Counted from the first letter of the stretch, positions 25,794 through 35,607 are shown. The stretch: DNA of 64,000 nucleotides from Prevotellaceae bacterium KH2P17 (GCA_900199655.1 FZRE01000006.1:1-64000), one strand, 5' to 3'. Numbers and translations: made by a program. Notes: generated by a model from the sequence alone, not told the origin.

Positions 25794-28700
25794 TTAATAT
25801 TCGCCCCAGGCTTTAATGTCAATATCCTGCGGGCGAAGCGTGCAGAACGCCGTGATGAAAGCACTGGCCAGCCTGCTGTTGGTAATGAGCGGGATGTTGA
25901 GGTCGATGGCCGTGCGGCGGATTTTGTAACCGTTGGTCAGCTCGCGCGGCGTCAGGTCTTTCGGAATATTCACCACCATGTCTATCCGGCGGTCGCGCAT
26001 GAGGGTGAGCGCCTGCGGCTCGCAGTTCTCGTCCGACGGCCAATAGACGCGCGTGTTCTCTACTCCGTTCTCGTCCAGGTACTTCGACGTGCCGCCGGTT
26101 GCATACAGTTCGTAGCCATGCTGCTTCAGCATCTTGGCCGCATCGAGCATCTCCGCCTTCTGCTTGGCACCGCCCGTAGAGAGGAGCACGGAGTGTTTGG
26201 GGATGCGATGGCCTACGGAGAGCATCGACTTGAGCAATGCCTGGTTGGTATCATCGCCCAGACAGCCCACTTCGCCCGTACTGCTCATGTCGACTCCCAA
26301 TACGGGGTCGGCCTTCTGCAGGCGGTTGAAGCTGAACTGACTGGCCTTGATGCCAACGTAATCGAGGTCGAAGAGGTTCTTGTTAGGCTTCTCGACGGGC
26401 AGCCCCAGCATAATCTTGGTAGCCAGTTCGATGAGATTCAGCTTCAGTACCTTGCTCACAAAGGGGAACGAACGGCTGGCCCGAAGGTTGCATTCGATGA
26501 CGAGTATATCGTTTTCGCGCGCCATGAACTGGATGTTGAAGGGGCCGTTGATGTGCAAGGCAGAGGCTATCTGACGGCTCACGCGCTTGATGCGGCGTAC
26601 CGTTTCGACGTAAAGTTTCTGCGGAGGGAACTGGATGGTGGCGTCGCCTGAATGCACTCCGGCAAACTCGATGTGCTCACTGATGGCGTAGGCCATGATT
26701 TCGCCGTTGCGTGCCACGGCATCCATCTCTATCTCCTTGGCGTTTTCAATAAATTTGGAGACCACCACGGGATGGTCTTCGCTTACGTTGGCAGCCAGAC
26801 GAAGGAAACGGCCCAGCTCGTCGGCATTGGAACATACGTTCATGGCAGCACCCGAAAGCACGTACGAGGGGCGCACCAGGACGGGGAAACCCACCCGAGC
26901 CACGAAGCTGTCAATGTCGCTCATACTGGTAAGGGCACTCCACTCGGGCTGGTTAATGCCCAGACGGGTGAGCATGGCCGAGAACTTGGCGCGGTCTTCA
27001 GCATTGTCTATGTCCTTGGCCGCGGTGCCCAGTATGGGCACGTTGGCAGCATCGAGCCACATGGCCAGGTTATTGGGAATCTGTCCGCCCGTAGAAACAA
27101 CGACGCCGTAGGGGTTCTCCCACTCGATGATATCCATCACGCGCTCAAACGTGAGTTCATCGAAGTAGAGCCTGTCGCACATGTCGTAGTCGGTTGAAAC
27201 AGTCTCGGGGTTGTAGTTTATCATGATACTACGGTAGCCTTCCTTGCGGATCGAGTTGAGTGCCTGTACGCCGCACCAGTCGAACTCCACGGAGCTGCCG
27301 ATGCGATAGGCACCCGAACCGAGTACGATAACGGAGCGCTTGTCGTTGTAACTCGCCACATCGCTCTTTACGCCGGCATAAGTTACGTAGAGATAATTGG
27401 TCTGTGCAGGGTATTCGGCAGCCAAGGTATCAATCTGTTTCACCACGGGCAGGATGCCATAGTTCTTGCGCAGGTTGCGTATAACGAGCGTGGCTCTGTG
27501 CATATTGGCTATCTCATTCTCCAAACCTACGGCCCGCGCAATCTGGAAATCGGTAAAACCGTTGACCTTGGCCGTGCGCAGCAGCTCCTTGTCGAGCGTG
27601 TTGACATTGCGCTTCTTCAGTGTTTCGTCTATGTCGATGATATGCTTCAGCTTCTGCAGGAACCACTTGTCAATCTTTGTGAGCTCGTGTATCTGGTCGA
27701 CGGTGTAGTCTTTGTGCATGGCTTTGGAGATAACGAACACGCGCTTGTCGGTAGGCTCTCGAAGGGCTGCATCAATGTCGGGAATTTCCAACTCCTTGTT
27801 TTCAACGAAGCCGTGCATGCCCTGCCCTATCATGCGCAAGCCTTTCTGTATGGCTTCCTCGAAGTTTCGGCCAATGGCCATCACCTCGCCCACCGACTTC
27901 ATGCTGGAGCCTAACTCCTTATCAACGCCACGGAACTTGGACAAATCCCAGCGTGGTATCTTGCAAACCACATAGTCCAGAGCCGGCTCAAAGAAAGCAC
28001 TCGTGGTCTTGGTAACGGAGTTCTTGAGCTCGAAAAGGCCGTAGCCCATGCCCAACTTGGCAGCAACGAAGGCGAGCGGATAGCCCGTGGCCTTGGATGC
28101 CAGAGCCGACGAGCGGCTCAAACGGGCGTTAACCTCGATGACGCGGTAGTCTTCACTCTGTGGGTCGAAGGCATACTGCACGTTACATTCGCCTACGATG
28201 CCGATGTGGCGCACTATCTTGATGGAGAGTGCACGCAGCTTGTGATACTCGCTGTTGGTAAGAGTTTGCGACGGAGCAATAACGATTGACTCGCCGGTAT
28301 GGATGCCCAGCGGGTCGAAGTTCTCCATGTTGCAAACCGTGATGCAGTTGTCGTAGCGGTCGCGAACTACCTCGTATTCTATCTCCTTCCATCCCTTCAG
28401 GCTCTTCTCCACCAGCACTTGCGGAGAGAACGAGAAGGCTTTTTCGGCCAGTTTGTTCAGTTCTTCCTCGTTATCGGCAAATCCGCTTCCGAGTCCTCCT
28501 AAGGCGTAAGCGGCCCGAATGATGACGGGATAGCCGAGTTCGCGGGCTGCCTTGCGGGTTTGCTCAATGTTTTCGCAAGCCTCGCTGCTGATGGTATTGA
28601 CCTTGATTTCCCTGAGTTTCTCGACAAACAGCTCACGGTCCTCGGTATCCATGATGGCCTGAACGGGTGTGCCGAGCACCTTCACATTATATTTATCGAG

Positions 28701-29018
28701 CACTCCGCTCCGGTAAAGCTCAACACCACAGTTCAAGGCAGTCTGCCCGCCGAACGACAGAAGGATGCCGTCGGGGCGCTCCTTCTCAATGACGCGTTCA
28801 ACGAAATAAGGCTGCACGGGGAGGAAATAAATCTGGTCGGCAACGCCTTCGGATGTTTGCACGGTGGCAATGTTGGGGTTGATGAGTACGGTAGAGACTC
28901 CTTCCTCGCGCAAAGCCTTCAGGGCCTGGGAGCCGGAATAGTCGAATTCGCCGGCTTCTCCAATCTTCAGGGCGCCGGAACCCAATAACAAAACTTTCTT
29001 GATATTTTCGTCTTTCAT
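25794..29018 (-). CDS. carB: Carbamoyl-phosphate synthase large subunit
   Basis: 1074 residues. It makes carbamoyl phosphate from bicarbonate, ATP and ammonia from CarA, for pyrimidines and arginine. Two homologous ATP-grasp halves start LLLGSGALKIGEAGEFDYSG and IVLGSGAYRIGSSVEFDWCG. The C-terminal MGS-like allosteric domain (about 940-1074) contains YATGGTSKYL and DMVVNIPKD. It follows carA by only 7 nt. Confidence 0.98.
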   Translation of the reverse strand: MKDENIKKVLLLGSGALKIGEAGEFDYSGSQALKALREEGVSTVLINPNIATVQTSEGVADQIYFLPVQPYFVERVIEKERPDGILLSFGGQTALNCGVELYRSGVLDKYNVKVLGTPVQAIMDTEDRELFVEKLREIKVNTISSEACENIEQTRKAARELGYPVIIRAAYALGGLGSGFADNEEELNKLAEKAFSFSPQVLVEKSLKGWKEIEYEVVRDRYDNCITVCNMENFDPLGIHTGESIVIAPSQTLTNSEYHKLRALSIKIVRHIGIVGECNVQYAFDPQSEDYRVIEVNARLSRSSALASKATGYPLAFVAAKLGMGYGLFELKNSVTKTTSAFFEPALDYVVCKIPRWDLSKFRGVDKELGSSMKSVGEVMAIGRNFEEAIQKGLRMIGQGMHGFVENKELEIPDIDAALREPTDKRVFVISKAMHKDYTVDQIHELTKIDKWFLQKLKHIIDIDETLKKRNVNTLDKELLRTAKVNGFTDFQIARAVGLENEIANMHRATLVIRNLRKNYGILPVVKQIDTLAAEYPAQTNYLYVTYAGVKSDVASYNDKRSVIVLGSGAYRIGSSVEFDWCGVQALNSIRKEGYRSIMINYNPETVSTDYDMCDRLYFDELTFERVMDIIEWENPYGVVVSTGGQIPNNLAMWLDAANVPILGTAAKDIDNAEDRAKFSAMLTRLGINQPEWSALTSMSDIDSFVARVGFPVLVRPSYVLSGAAMNVCSNADELGRFLRLAANVSEDHPVVVSKFIENAKEIEMDAVARNGEIMAYAISEHIEFAGVHSGDATIQFPPQKLYVETVRRIKRVSRQIASALHINGPFNIQFMARENDILVIECNLRASRSFPFVSKVLKLNLIELATKIMLGLPVEKPNKNLFDLDYVGIKASQFSFNRLQKADPVLGVDMSSTGEVGCLGDDTNQALLKSMLSVGHRIPKHSVLLSTGGAKQKAEMLDAAKMLKQHGYELYATGGTSKYLDENGVENTRVYWPSDENCEPQALTLMRDRRIDMVVNIPKDLTPRELTNGYKIRRTAIDLNIPLITNSRLASAFITAFCTLRPQDIDIKAWGEY

Positions 29019-29025
29019 GCTGTCT

Positions 29026-30102
29026 TTACCTTAGTGTTTCTACAAATTTATCGAACATGAACTCCGTATCCACAGGACCAGAACAGGCTTCGGGGTGAAA
29101 CTGCGAGGTGAACCAGGGATTCTCCTTGTGGCGGATGCCCTCGTTGGAACCGTCGTTCATGTTCACGAAGAGCTCTTCCCAATCGCTTCCCAACGTTTTG
29201 GCATCAACGGCGTAACCGTGGTTCTGGCTGGTTATGTAGCACTTATTGGTGCCCACAAGCCGTACCGGCTGGTTATGACTGCGGTGGCCGTACTTGAGTT
29301 TGTAGATGGTTGCACCGGCTGCCTTGGCCAGAAGCTGGTTACCCATGCAGATGCCGCATATTGGCTTGCGGCTAAGAGACAGCTGCTTGCGGATTATCTT
29401 CACTGCATCCTCGCATGTATCAGGGTCACCCGGGCCGTTGGCAAGGAAGAGTCCGTCGAACTCCATGCCCGTATAATCATAGTTCCAAGGTACACGCACC
29501 ACCTCCACTCCGCGGTTAATCAGGCAACGGATGATGTTGGCTTTCACGCCGCAGTCAACGAGGATGACTTTTTTTCCAGCTCCCTCGTTGTACCGGATGA
29601 TTTCTTTGCAGCTGACCCTGTCTACAAAGTTCACGCCTTCATAATCGGCCTGGGGCACGTTGTCGGGTTCATCGTCAAAGATTATCTTGCCCATCATCAC
29701 GCCATGTTCACGTAACACCTTCGTCAGTTCGCGCGTGTCAATGCCCGTTATGCCCGGCACATGCTCACGCTTCAGCCAGTCGGCCAGGCTCTCTACGGCA
29801 TTCCAGTGAGAATACTCCTCACTGTAATCGGCCACGATGATGGCCGATGCGTATATCTTGTCACTCTCCATGTAGGTTGGCAGGTGGTTTTCCTCCATCG
29901 TGAAAGGAGGCACGCCGTAGTTTCCTACAAGCGGGTAAGTGAGCGTCATCAACTGTCCGGCATAGGAAGGGTCGGTTAAACTCTCCGGATATCCCGTCAT
30001 GGCAGTGTTGAATACGACCTCTCCGGCAACGGGAGCAGCATAGCCAAAGCTCTTGCCATGAAACTTTGTACCGTCGGATAAAACAAGTGTTACATTCTTC
30101 AT
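29026..30102 (-). CDS. carA: Carbamoyl-phosphate synthase small (glutaminase) subunit
   Basis: About 358 residues from MKNVTLVL (an in-frame Met three codons upstream is possible). The N-terminal CPSase domain has FNTAMTGYPESLTDPSYAGQ. The class I glutamine amidotransferase domain has GPGDP, the Cys nucleophile in PICGICMGNQLLA and the His-x-Glu pair in QFHPEA. It feeds ammonia to CarB. Gap of about 75 nt after the purF-like gene, same strand. Confidence 0.97.
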   Translation of the reverse strand: MKNVTLVLSDGTKFHGKSFGYAAPVAGEVVFNTAMTGYPESLTDPSYAGQLMTLTYPLVGNYGVPPFTMEENHLPTYMESDKIYASAIIVADYSEEYSHWNAVESLADWLKREHVPGITGIDTRELTKVLREHGVMMGKIIFDDEPDNVPQADYEGVNFVDRVSCKEIIRYNEGAGKKVILVDCGVKANIIRCLINRGVEVVRVPWNYDYTGMEFDGLFLANGPGDPDTCEDAVKIIRKQLSLSRKPICGICMGNQLLAKAAGATIYKLKYGHRSHNQPVRLVGTNKCYITSQNHGYAVDAKTLGSDWEELFVNMNDGSNEGIRHKENPWFTSQFHPEACSGPVDTEFMFDKFVETLR

Positions 30103-30177
30103 CTTTATCATCTTTAAGTTGGAACCGAGGTGGTCAGGGGGCTGGTTACTTGCCGTCAGTATCCGGTTCCATGCTTT

Positions 30178-32073
30178 TTAGAATTTCTGTTCGTATTGGT
30201 ATACCTTCTCAATATAGTTGACAAAAGCCTGATTGCAGAGCTTTGTGCCGCCCGGTGTGGGATATTTGCCCGTAAAATACCAGTCGCCCTTATGGTTGGG
30301 GATGGCTTCGTGCAGTCCTTCTATTGACTGGAATACGATTTCTATCGGCGTTGTCACGCCCTCGGGGCGTAGCATCTCCACGATCTTCTCATTGATTTCC
30401 TCGACGGTAAACGGCTGGTAGATGTCCCGAACACAGTTGCGCATCTCGTTTTTAGGTTTCTTCACCTCCTCGACACAATTCCGGTAGGTGGTCTCTATCA
30501 GGTCGTACATGCCACGGTCTTTCAGCAATTCGATGGTTGCACGGAACACGCAGAACTCTTCCAAGCGCGACATATCGATACCATAATAATCAGGATAGCG
30601 GATTTGGGGCGCACTGCTGACTACGATTATCTTCTTGGGATGGAGGCGATCCAGGATACGGATGATGCTTTCTTTAAGTGTTGTGCCGCGGACAATGCTG
30701 TCATCAATGATTACGAGATTGTCCTCATGCGGCGTCAGACTCTGATAGGTGATGTCATACACGTGGGAAGCCAAATCGTTGCGGGCTGCTCCCTCCGTGA
30801 TAAACGTGCGCAACTTGATATCTTTCCAAGCTACCTTTTCCATGCGCACCGACTCGGACAGAATGCTGTCCAGCTCTTCACGGGTAGGCTGATGGCCTAA
30901 ACTCTGGATGGCTTTTATCTTTTTCTCGTGTATGTAATCCCTGAACCCTTGCAACAGTCCGTAGAAGGCAACCTCGGCAGTGTTAGGAATAAAGGAGAAA
31001 ACAGTATGCTGCGTATCGTAATCAACGGCCTTGAGTATTGGCTGAGTCAACTGTGCACCGAGCTGTTTACGCTCTTTGTAGATATCTCTGTCGGACCCAC
31101 GGCTGAAGTAGATGCGCTCAAAAGAACAGGCGGCATCAGCTTTCGGCTCGATAATCTGCTCCAAGGAGCATTCTCCGTTTCGCTTTACGATGATGGCTTC
31201 ACCAGCTTTCAGTTCCTGAACATCACTGCACTCCAAGTCGAAAGTTGTTTGAAGAACGGGGCGCTCGGATGCCACCACGACAATCTCATCATTCTTATAA
31301 TAGAATGCCGGACGGATGTTCCAAGGGTCTCTCATGACGAACGCCTCGCCCGAACCTGTCAATCCGCACACCGCATAACCACCGTCAAAGTTCTTCATTG
31401 AAGTCTTCAACACATTGCTAATCTTCACATGATTGTCAATGTAGCGCGTGATATCCTCATCCTCCAACTCCATGGCATGTGCAGCAACGAAGTTTCGTTC
31501 CACTTCGCGGTCGAGCCTGTGCCCCATCAGCTCCAACATCAGGTAGCTGTCACTGTAGATGCGCGGACATTGTCCCTGCTTAGTGAGCGTGCTGAATATC
31601 TCGTCGATGTTCGTCATATTAAAGTTACCGCAGATACACAAGTTCTTTGCTTTCCAGTTGTTCCGGCGCAGAAACGGATGCACATACTGCAAACCACTTT
31701 TTCCGGTTGTAGAGTAACGCAGGTGCCCCATATAGAGTTCTCCGGCAAAAGGCAGGTTCAATTTGGCAAAATCTGCATCTTTCAGCTTTTCCTCATCAAC
31801 ATTCTTATATGCCCCGCGTACGTTTCGGAAAATCTCCGTTATGGCATCCTTTCCCTCTGCACGCTCTCGGAACATGTATTCGTTACCGGGTTCCGTATCC
31901 AACTTTACGCAGGCAATTCCTGCACCCTCCTGACCACGATTGTGTTCTTTCTCCATCATCAGGTAGAGTTTGTTGAGTCCGTACATCCAAGTACCGTACT
32001 TGTGCTGGTAATAGCTAAGCGGCTTCAACAGTCTGACAAGTGCAATACCACATTCATGCTTCAAAGGCTCCAT
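30178..32073 (-). CDS. PurF-like class II glutamine amidotransferase/phosphoribosyltransferase
   Basis: 631 residues, longer than classic PurF (about 470-500). The N-terminal Ntn glutaminase would be exposed as Cys8 after removal of MEPLKHE (sequence ECGIALVRLL). The PRPP-binding motif VIIDDSIVRGTTLKESI lies near residue 440. Bacteroidota carry this long form, usually annotated as amidophosphoribosyltransferase; whether it makes phosphoribosylamine or a variant product is not settled by sequence. Upstream of carA and probably co-transcribed, linking glutamine-dependent purine and pyrimidine steps. Confidence 0.85.
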   Translation of the reverse strand: MEPLKHECGIALVRLLKPLSYYQHKYGTWMYGLNKLYLMMEKEHNRGQEGAGIACVKLDTEPGNEYMFRERAEGKDAITEIFRNVRGAYKNVDEEKLKDADFAKLNLPFAGELYMGHLRYSTTGKSGLQYVHPFLRRNNWKAKNLCICGNFNMTNIDEIFSTLTKQGQCPRIYSDSYLMLELMGHRLDREVERNFVAAHAMELEDEDITRYIDNHVKISNVLKTSMKNFDGGYAVCGLTGSGEAFVMRDPWNIRPAFYYKNDEIVVVASERPVLQTTFDLECSDVQELKAGEAIIVKRNGECSLEQIIEPKADAACSFERIYFSRGSDRDIYKERKQLGAQLTQPILKAVDYDTQHTVFSFIPNTAEVAFYGLLQGFRDYIHEKKIKAIQSLGHQPTREELDSILSESVRMEKVAWKDIKLRTFITEGAARNDLASHVYDITYQSLTPHEDNLVIIDDSIVRGTTLKESIIRILDRLHPKKIIVVSSAPQIRYPDYYGIDMSRLEEFCVFRATIELLKDRGMYDLIETTYRNCVEEVKKPKNEMRNCVRDIYQPFTVEEINEKIVEMLRPEGVTTPIEIVFQSIEGLHEAIPNHKGDWYFTGKYPTPGGTKLCNQAFVNYIEKVYQYEQKF

Positions 32074-32097
32074 TTAGAATATCTCCCCATTCATAAA

Positions 32098-32143
32098 AAA
32101 ATGAAGAATGCAATGTTTTTAAACCATTAGTCATTCTTCATTT
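32098..32143 (-). terminator. Terminator of the polysaccharide export gene
   Basis: AAATGAAGAATG/CATTCTTCATTT hairpin with a long loop, followed by a T run on the minus strand, just past the stop at 32161. Confidence 0.65.
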
Positions 32144-32160
32144 CCAATTATCATCGTTAT

Positions 32161-32961
32161 TTAATTTCGTAATATATTAACCAGCAGCGAGGCTACGGAA
32201 GTCGTAATACCGATAAGCGAGAACCAGATGGTTGTTGAGGCTCCAATTCCAGAACTCTTGGCCTTTACGCCGTTGGGCTCTACATATAGAATATCATTCT
32301 GCTGCATATAGTAATATGGCGAACTGAAAAGATTAGCGTCGTTCAAGTTCAATCGGTGCATACTCTTTTGCCCATTAGCATCTTCACGTATCAACATTAC
32401 ATTGTCGCGCTTGCCGTAGAGAGTCAAGTCACCAGCCTGGGCAAGTGCTTCCACTACGCTCATTTTCTCGGTGTTAACCGGAATCACGCCCGGGTTATTA
32501 ACTTCGCCGGTAACCGTTACGCGATAGCTGGCCATTCGTACCGTTACTATAGGGTTCTCGCGGGCTGCCATATATGGTTTTATCTTGGCCGCAATTTCAT
32601 CTTGACACTCATTCTTTGTCAATCCTTCTACATGAACCTTACCTACTACAGGAAAGTTAATATAACCTTCATTGTCTACCAGATAGCCTTGTAAAGAGCC
32701 TCCGCCGCTTGTAAGCTGCCCGCTGGTACCAACCGTGCTCCCCACCGAAAGGTTGAACGGCGCAGCTGCTGCAGGGTCTGTTGTATTAACCGTAATGGTC
32801 AGCATGTCCTTGGGCATGATTTTAGCATCGTACAAACCACGGCTTGCAGCCCAGTTGATGGAGTCTGCGTTCTGCCAGTAAGCTACCTTCTTGCTGCCTG
32901 CACAACTGCCAACCAGCAATATCATCATCAAAGCGACGAAAGGAACAAGTATTTTCTTCAT
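32161..32961 (-). CDS. Wza-type polysaccharide export lipoprotein
   Basis: 266 residues from MKKILVPF. The lipobox LLVGSC puts the lipid on Cys20. A PES (poly_export) domain occupies about 45-135, with YLVDNEGYINFPVVGKVHVEGLTKNECQDEI, followed by an SLBB domain (TVTGEVNNPGVIPV...). A C-terminal hydrophobic helix (about 240-262, TTIWFSLIGITTSVASLLVNIL) matches the outer-membrane helix of Wza-like channels. No capsule or exopolysaccharide genes, nor a Wzc kinase, lie beside it. Confidence 0.92.
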   Translation of the reverse strand: MKKILVPFVALMMILLVGSCAGSKKVAYWQNADSINWAASRGLYDAKIMPKDMLTITVNTTDPAAAAPFNLSVGSTVGTSGQLTSGGGSLQGYLVDNEGYINFPVVGKVHVEGLTKNECQDEIAAKIKPYMAARENPIVTVRMASYRVTVTGEVNNPGVIPVNTEKMSVVEALAQAGDLTLYGKRDNVMLIREDANGQKSMHRLNLNDANLFSSPYYYMQQNDILYVEPNGVKAKSSGIGASTTIWFSLIGITTSVASLLVNILRN

Positions 32962-33000
32962 ATTTATATAAGTATATGTTACATTCGTATAAAAACACTG

Positions 33001-33008
33001 CAAAATTA
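33001..33008 (-). promoter_or_regulatory. Promoter of the polysaccharide export gene, -7 box
   Basis: TAATTTTG on the minus strand; leader about 35 nt. It supports the start at 32961 rather than the longer ORF. Confidence 0.7.
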
Positions 33009-33150
33009 AATTTATTTTTTTGAATTAGCAAATGTTTCCTCGAATAATTGTGGCAAAAACAGCAAGTCGCAGTTTTTCATGCCTTGCGATAACCATGAGG
33101 CGAAGAATGAGCGACAGCCTCCACAGCAGCAGGACACCGTCTGCGCAGAG

Positions 33151-34482
33151 CTATTTAGTCCACAGATAGTTCTTTACATTATGGTAACAGATATTCTCCA
33201 CCATACGGTTCAGCGTGTCGCTGTCATCGGGCAGGATTCCCCGCTCCACATCATTGCCAATCATGTTGCACAGCAGGCGGCGGAAATATTCATGATAGGA
33301 GAAATCAAGGAACGAACGCGCTGCCGACTTTACGCCAATGGAACGCGACAACAACCCCAGCGACGAGAGCGTGTTAATTTGCTGAACCATGTTCTCCGCC
33401 TGGTTGTTCAGCCCCCACCCCAGCCCGAACTGGATGTTGCTTGAGGTCCTCAGCATGGAGGCGATGATGTCGTTGGCATTCGGCGACTGGCTGTACAGGA
33501 TGGTTCTTGGCAGCCTGCCTTCCTCATCGAGACCGTGCAGATAGCGGTACATGGCGCGTGCAGCCTGTGTGCTGTCAACCGACCACAGGTGATATTGCTG
33601 TGTCCAGTTCGACTCAAAGTCCATTTCCGACATGCGCCGCAGGAAGCTGTGCTTGTATTGCTTGACTTCAAATTCGGGCAGGCACTGGCCGCGCATGGCT
33701 TTCTCAAATATTGTTTCTATCTGCGAGTCTGTGTGAGCCTCGTCGCTGAATTCGTAGATATCCAGATTGGAAACTACGCAGTGGTGAGCCTGAAAATACT
33801 CATGCCGCGCCTGCAGCACGTCCATCAGGTCGCGATAGCTGGTTATTTCCGTATTGGCTGTTTCCTCCAGCCGGTGTATGTAGGCAGCATAGCCGTCGCC
33901 TTCTATGTTCAGCGCCTTCACTGGATGCCACACAGGCAGCATCGTTAGACTGCAGGCTGCGCCCTCTCCGCCTTGCATCGTTTCATGAAAGCTAAGGTCA
34001 TCGGTCGGGTCTTCCTCGCTCCCGATGCACTCCATGTTGAATTTCCGCATGATGCCCCTCACGGAGAAGTCCGCGTCAGCCAGCCTGCGGTTACATTCCT
34101 CGTATATTTCACGGGCTGTATCCTTATTGAGCAGCTTGTCGATACCGAAGATACGCTTCAGCTCCATGTGTGTCCAGTGGTAGATGGGGTTACGCAGGGC
34201 ATTGCCAACAGCCTCGGCCCACTTGCTGAACTTCTGCCAGTCGTCGCCCCCGGTTTTCAGCTTCTCCACGTCGGTATCGTTCATGCGCATGATGTTCCAC
34301 TTGCTGATATCGTCCTCAATCCACAACTCCGTGATGCTCTTAAAACGATAGTCCTCGGCCACTTTACGTGCGTCGAGCCTGCAGTCGTAGTCTATCACGG
34401 GCATAGGTTCTGCATGTCCGTGATACAGCTGGCGTGCGGTCTCGCTCTCCAGCAGGAAATCCTGATCCATAAACTTTTTCAT
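33151..34482 (-). CDS. Glucuronate-isomerase-like protein lacking the metal site (probable pseudoenzyme)
   Basis: 443 residues, homologous along its whole length to UxaC (usually about 470). The N-terminus KKFMDQDFLLESETARQLYH, RNPIYHWTHMELKRIFGIDKLLN and the C-terminal HEYFRRLLCN are clear UxaC features. The metal-binding HxH after the first strand (DYHCHL in active enzymes) is DYDCRL here (Asp33, Arg35). The later SDHGL and DSRSF-type catalytic regions are also replaced (SNLDIYEF, KSAARSF). The frame is intact and a promoter is present, so this is a conserved protein with a lost or changed function, not an obvious pseudogene. Confidence 0.85.
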   Translation of the reverse strand: MKKFMDQDFLLESETARQLYHGHAEPMPVIDYDCRLDARKVAEDYRFKSITELWIEDDISKWNIMRMNDTDVEKLKTGGDDWQKFSKWAEAVGNALRNPIYHWTHMELKRIFGIDKLLNKDTAREIYEECNRRLADADFSVRGIMRKFNMECIGSEEDPTDDLSFHETMQGGEGAACSLTMLPVWHPVKALNIEGDGYAAYIHRLEETANTEITSYRDLMDVLQARHEYFQAHHCVVSNLDIYEFSDEAHTDSQIETIFEKAMRGQCLPEFEVKQYKHSFLRRMSEMDFESNWTQQYHLWSVDSTQAARAMYRYLHGLDEEGRLPRTILYSQSPNANDIIASMLRTSSNIQFGLGWGLNNQAENMVQQINTLSSLGLLSRSIGVKSAARSFLDFSYHEYFRRLLCNMIGNDVERGILPDDSDTLNRMVENICYHNVKNYLWTK

Positions 34483-34486
34483 ATTG

Positions 34487-34494
34487 CAAATTTA
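34487..34494 (-). promoter_or_regulatory. -7 box 4 nt before the UxaC-like start
   Basis: TAAATTTG on the minus strand, then CAAT, then the ATG at 34482. This predicts a leaderless mRNA, or use of the Met four codons later. Confidence 0.6.
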
Positions 34495-34502
34495 CATTAT
34501 TT

Positions 34503-34533
34503 TTTGCGATTTAATAAAAAAGAGCTATATTTG
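34503..34533 (+). promoter_or_regulatory. Asparaginase promoter
   Basis: -33 TTTG (34503-34506) and -7 TATATTTG (34526-34533), 19-nt spacing. Divergent from the UxaC-like gene within 85 bp. Confidence 0.75.
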
Positions 34534-34566
34534 CGTTGAAAATTAACAATCAATCACCATCAAGAC

Positions 34567-35607
34567 ATGTCCAATATATTAAATAAGGTATTGCTCATCT
34601 ATACCGGGGGAACTATCGGCATGGACATCAACCCCGATACCAATGCACTTGAGCCTCTCGATTTCAACCACTTGTTTGAGCACATGCCCGAATTCCACTA
34701 CCTCAAGACCGACATTGAAGTCCGCCAGTTCTCCACCCCGATAGATTCCAGCGACATGTCGCCCCTGATATGGGCACAGCTCGTTAACATCATAGCCACC
34801 GAATACGCCAATTACGACGGCTTCATCATTCTGCACGGCACCGACACCATGGCCTATACGGCCTCTGCCCTGTCCTTCATGCTCGAGAACCTGACCAAAC
34901 CCGTTATCCTCACCGGCAGCCAGCTGCCCATCGGACAGCTCCGAACCGACGGCAAGGAAAATCTGCTCACCAGTATCGAACTGGCTTCCGCTCACCATGC
35001 CGACGGCACCCCGATGGTTCCCGAGGTGTGCATCTACTTCAGCGGACACTTGCTGCGCGGCAACAGGAGCACCAAGCAGAATGCCGACGGGTTTGATGCT
35101 TTCGACAGTTTCAACTACCCTCACCTCTGCGATGCAGGCGTAAACTTCGACTTCCACGACCATAACATCCTCACGCCCGACTACAGCCGACCCATGATTC
35201 CACACACACAGATGGACTCCCGGTCCATCGTTTTCTCCCTCTTCCCCGGTTTACAGGAGGACATCGTGCGCCATGTGCTTGGCTCGCCACAGCTGCGCAG
35301 CATCATCATGCGCACCTTCGGCAGCGGCAATGCGCCCCAGGATTTGTGGCTCATGAAGATTCTAACCGAGGCATCGGAGCGCGGTGTCATCATCGTAAAC
35401 ATCAGCCAATGCGTGAGCGGACGCGTTGAGATGGCCCGATACGATGCCGGATTCCAGCTTAAGAATGCCGGCATCATCAGCGGCTACGACAGTACGGTCG
35501 AAGCGGCCGTAACCAAACTCATGTATCTGCAGGCCCGTTACTCGGACGCTACCACCATCCGCAGCCTCATGAACCAATCCATCGCCGGCGAAATATCACT
35601 CCCTTAA
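34567..35607 (+). CDS. ansA: Type I (cytoplasmic) L-asparaginase
   Basis: 346 residues, no signal peptide. It hydrolyses asparagine to aspartate and ammonia. Catalytic motifs are YTGGTIGMD with Thr13 and HGTDTMAYTASAL (about 95-107) with the second Thr and Asp; the Lys of the second triad is expected near QLRTDGKENLL. The C-terminal ISQCVSGRVEM matches the allosteric region of type I enzymes. Single-gene unit. Confidence 0.95.
   Translation: MSNILNKVLLIYTGGTIGMDINPDTNALEPLDFNHLFEHMPEFHYLKTDIEVRQFSTPIDSSDMSPLIWAQLVNIIATEYANYDGFIILHGTDTMAYTASALSFMLENLTKPVILTGSQLPIGQLRTDGKENLLTSIELASAHHADGTPMVPEVCIYFSGHLLRGNRSTKQNADGFDAFDSFNYPHLCDAGVNFDFHDHNILTPDYSRPMIPHTQMDSRSIVFSLFPGLQEDIVRHVLGSPQLRSIIMRTFGSGNAPQDLWLMKILTEASERGVIIVNISQCVSGRVEMARYDAGFQLKNAGIISGYDSTVEAAVTKLMYLQARYSDATTIRSLMNQSIAGEISLP

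Noticed and set aside
33151..34482. Frameshifted pseudogene of uxaC
   Set aside because: The frame is open from a normal start to a normal C-terminus and the changes are substitutions at active-site motifs, so a maintained protein is more likely than a broken one.
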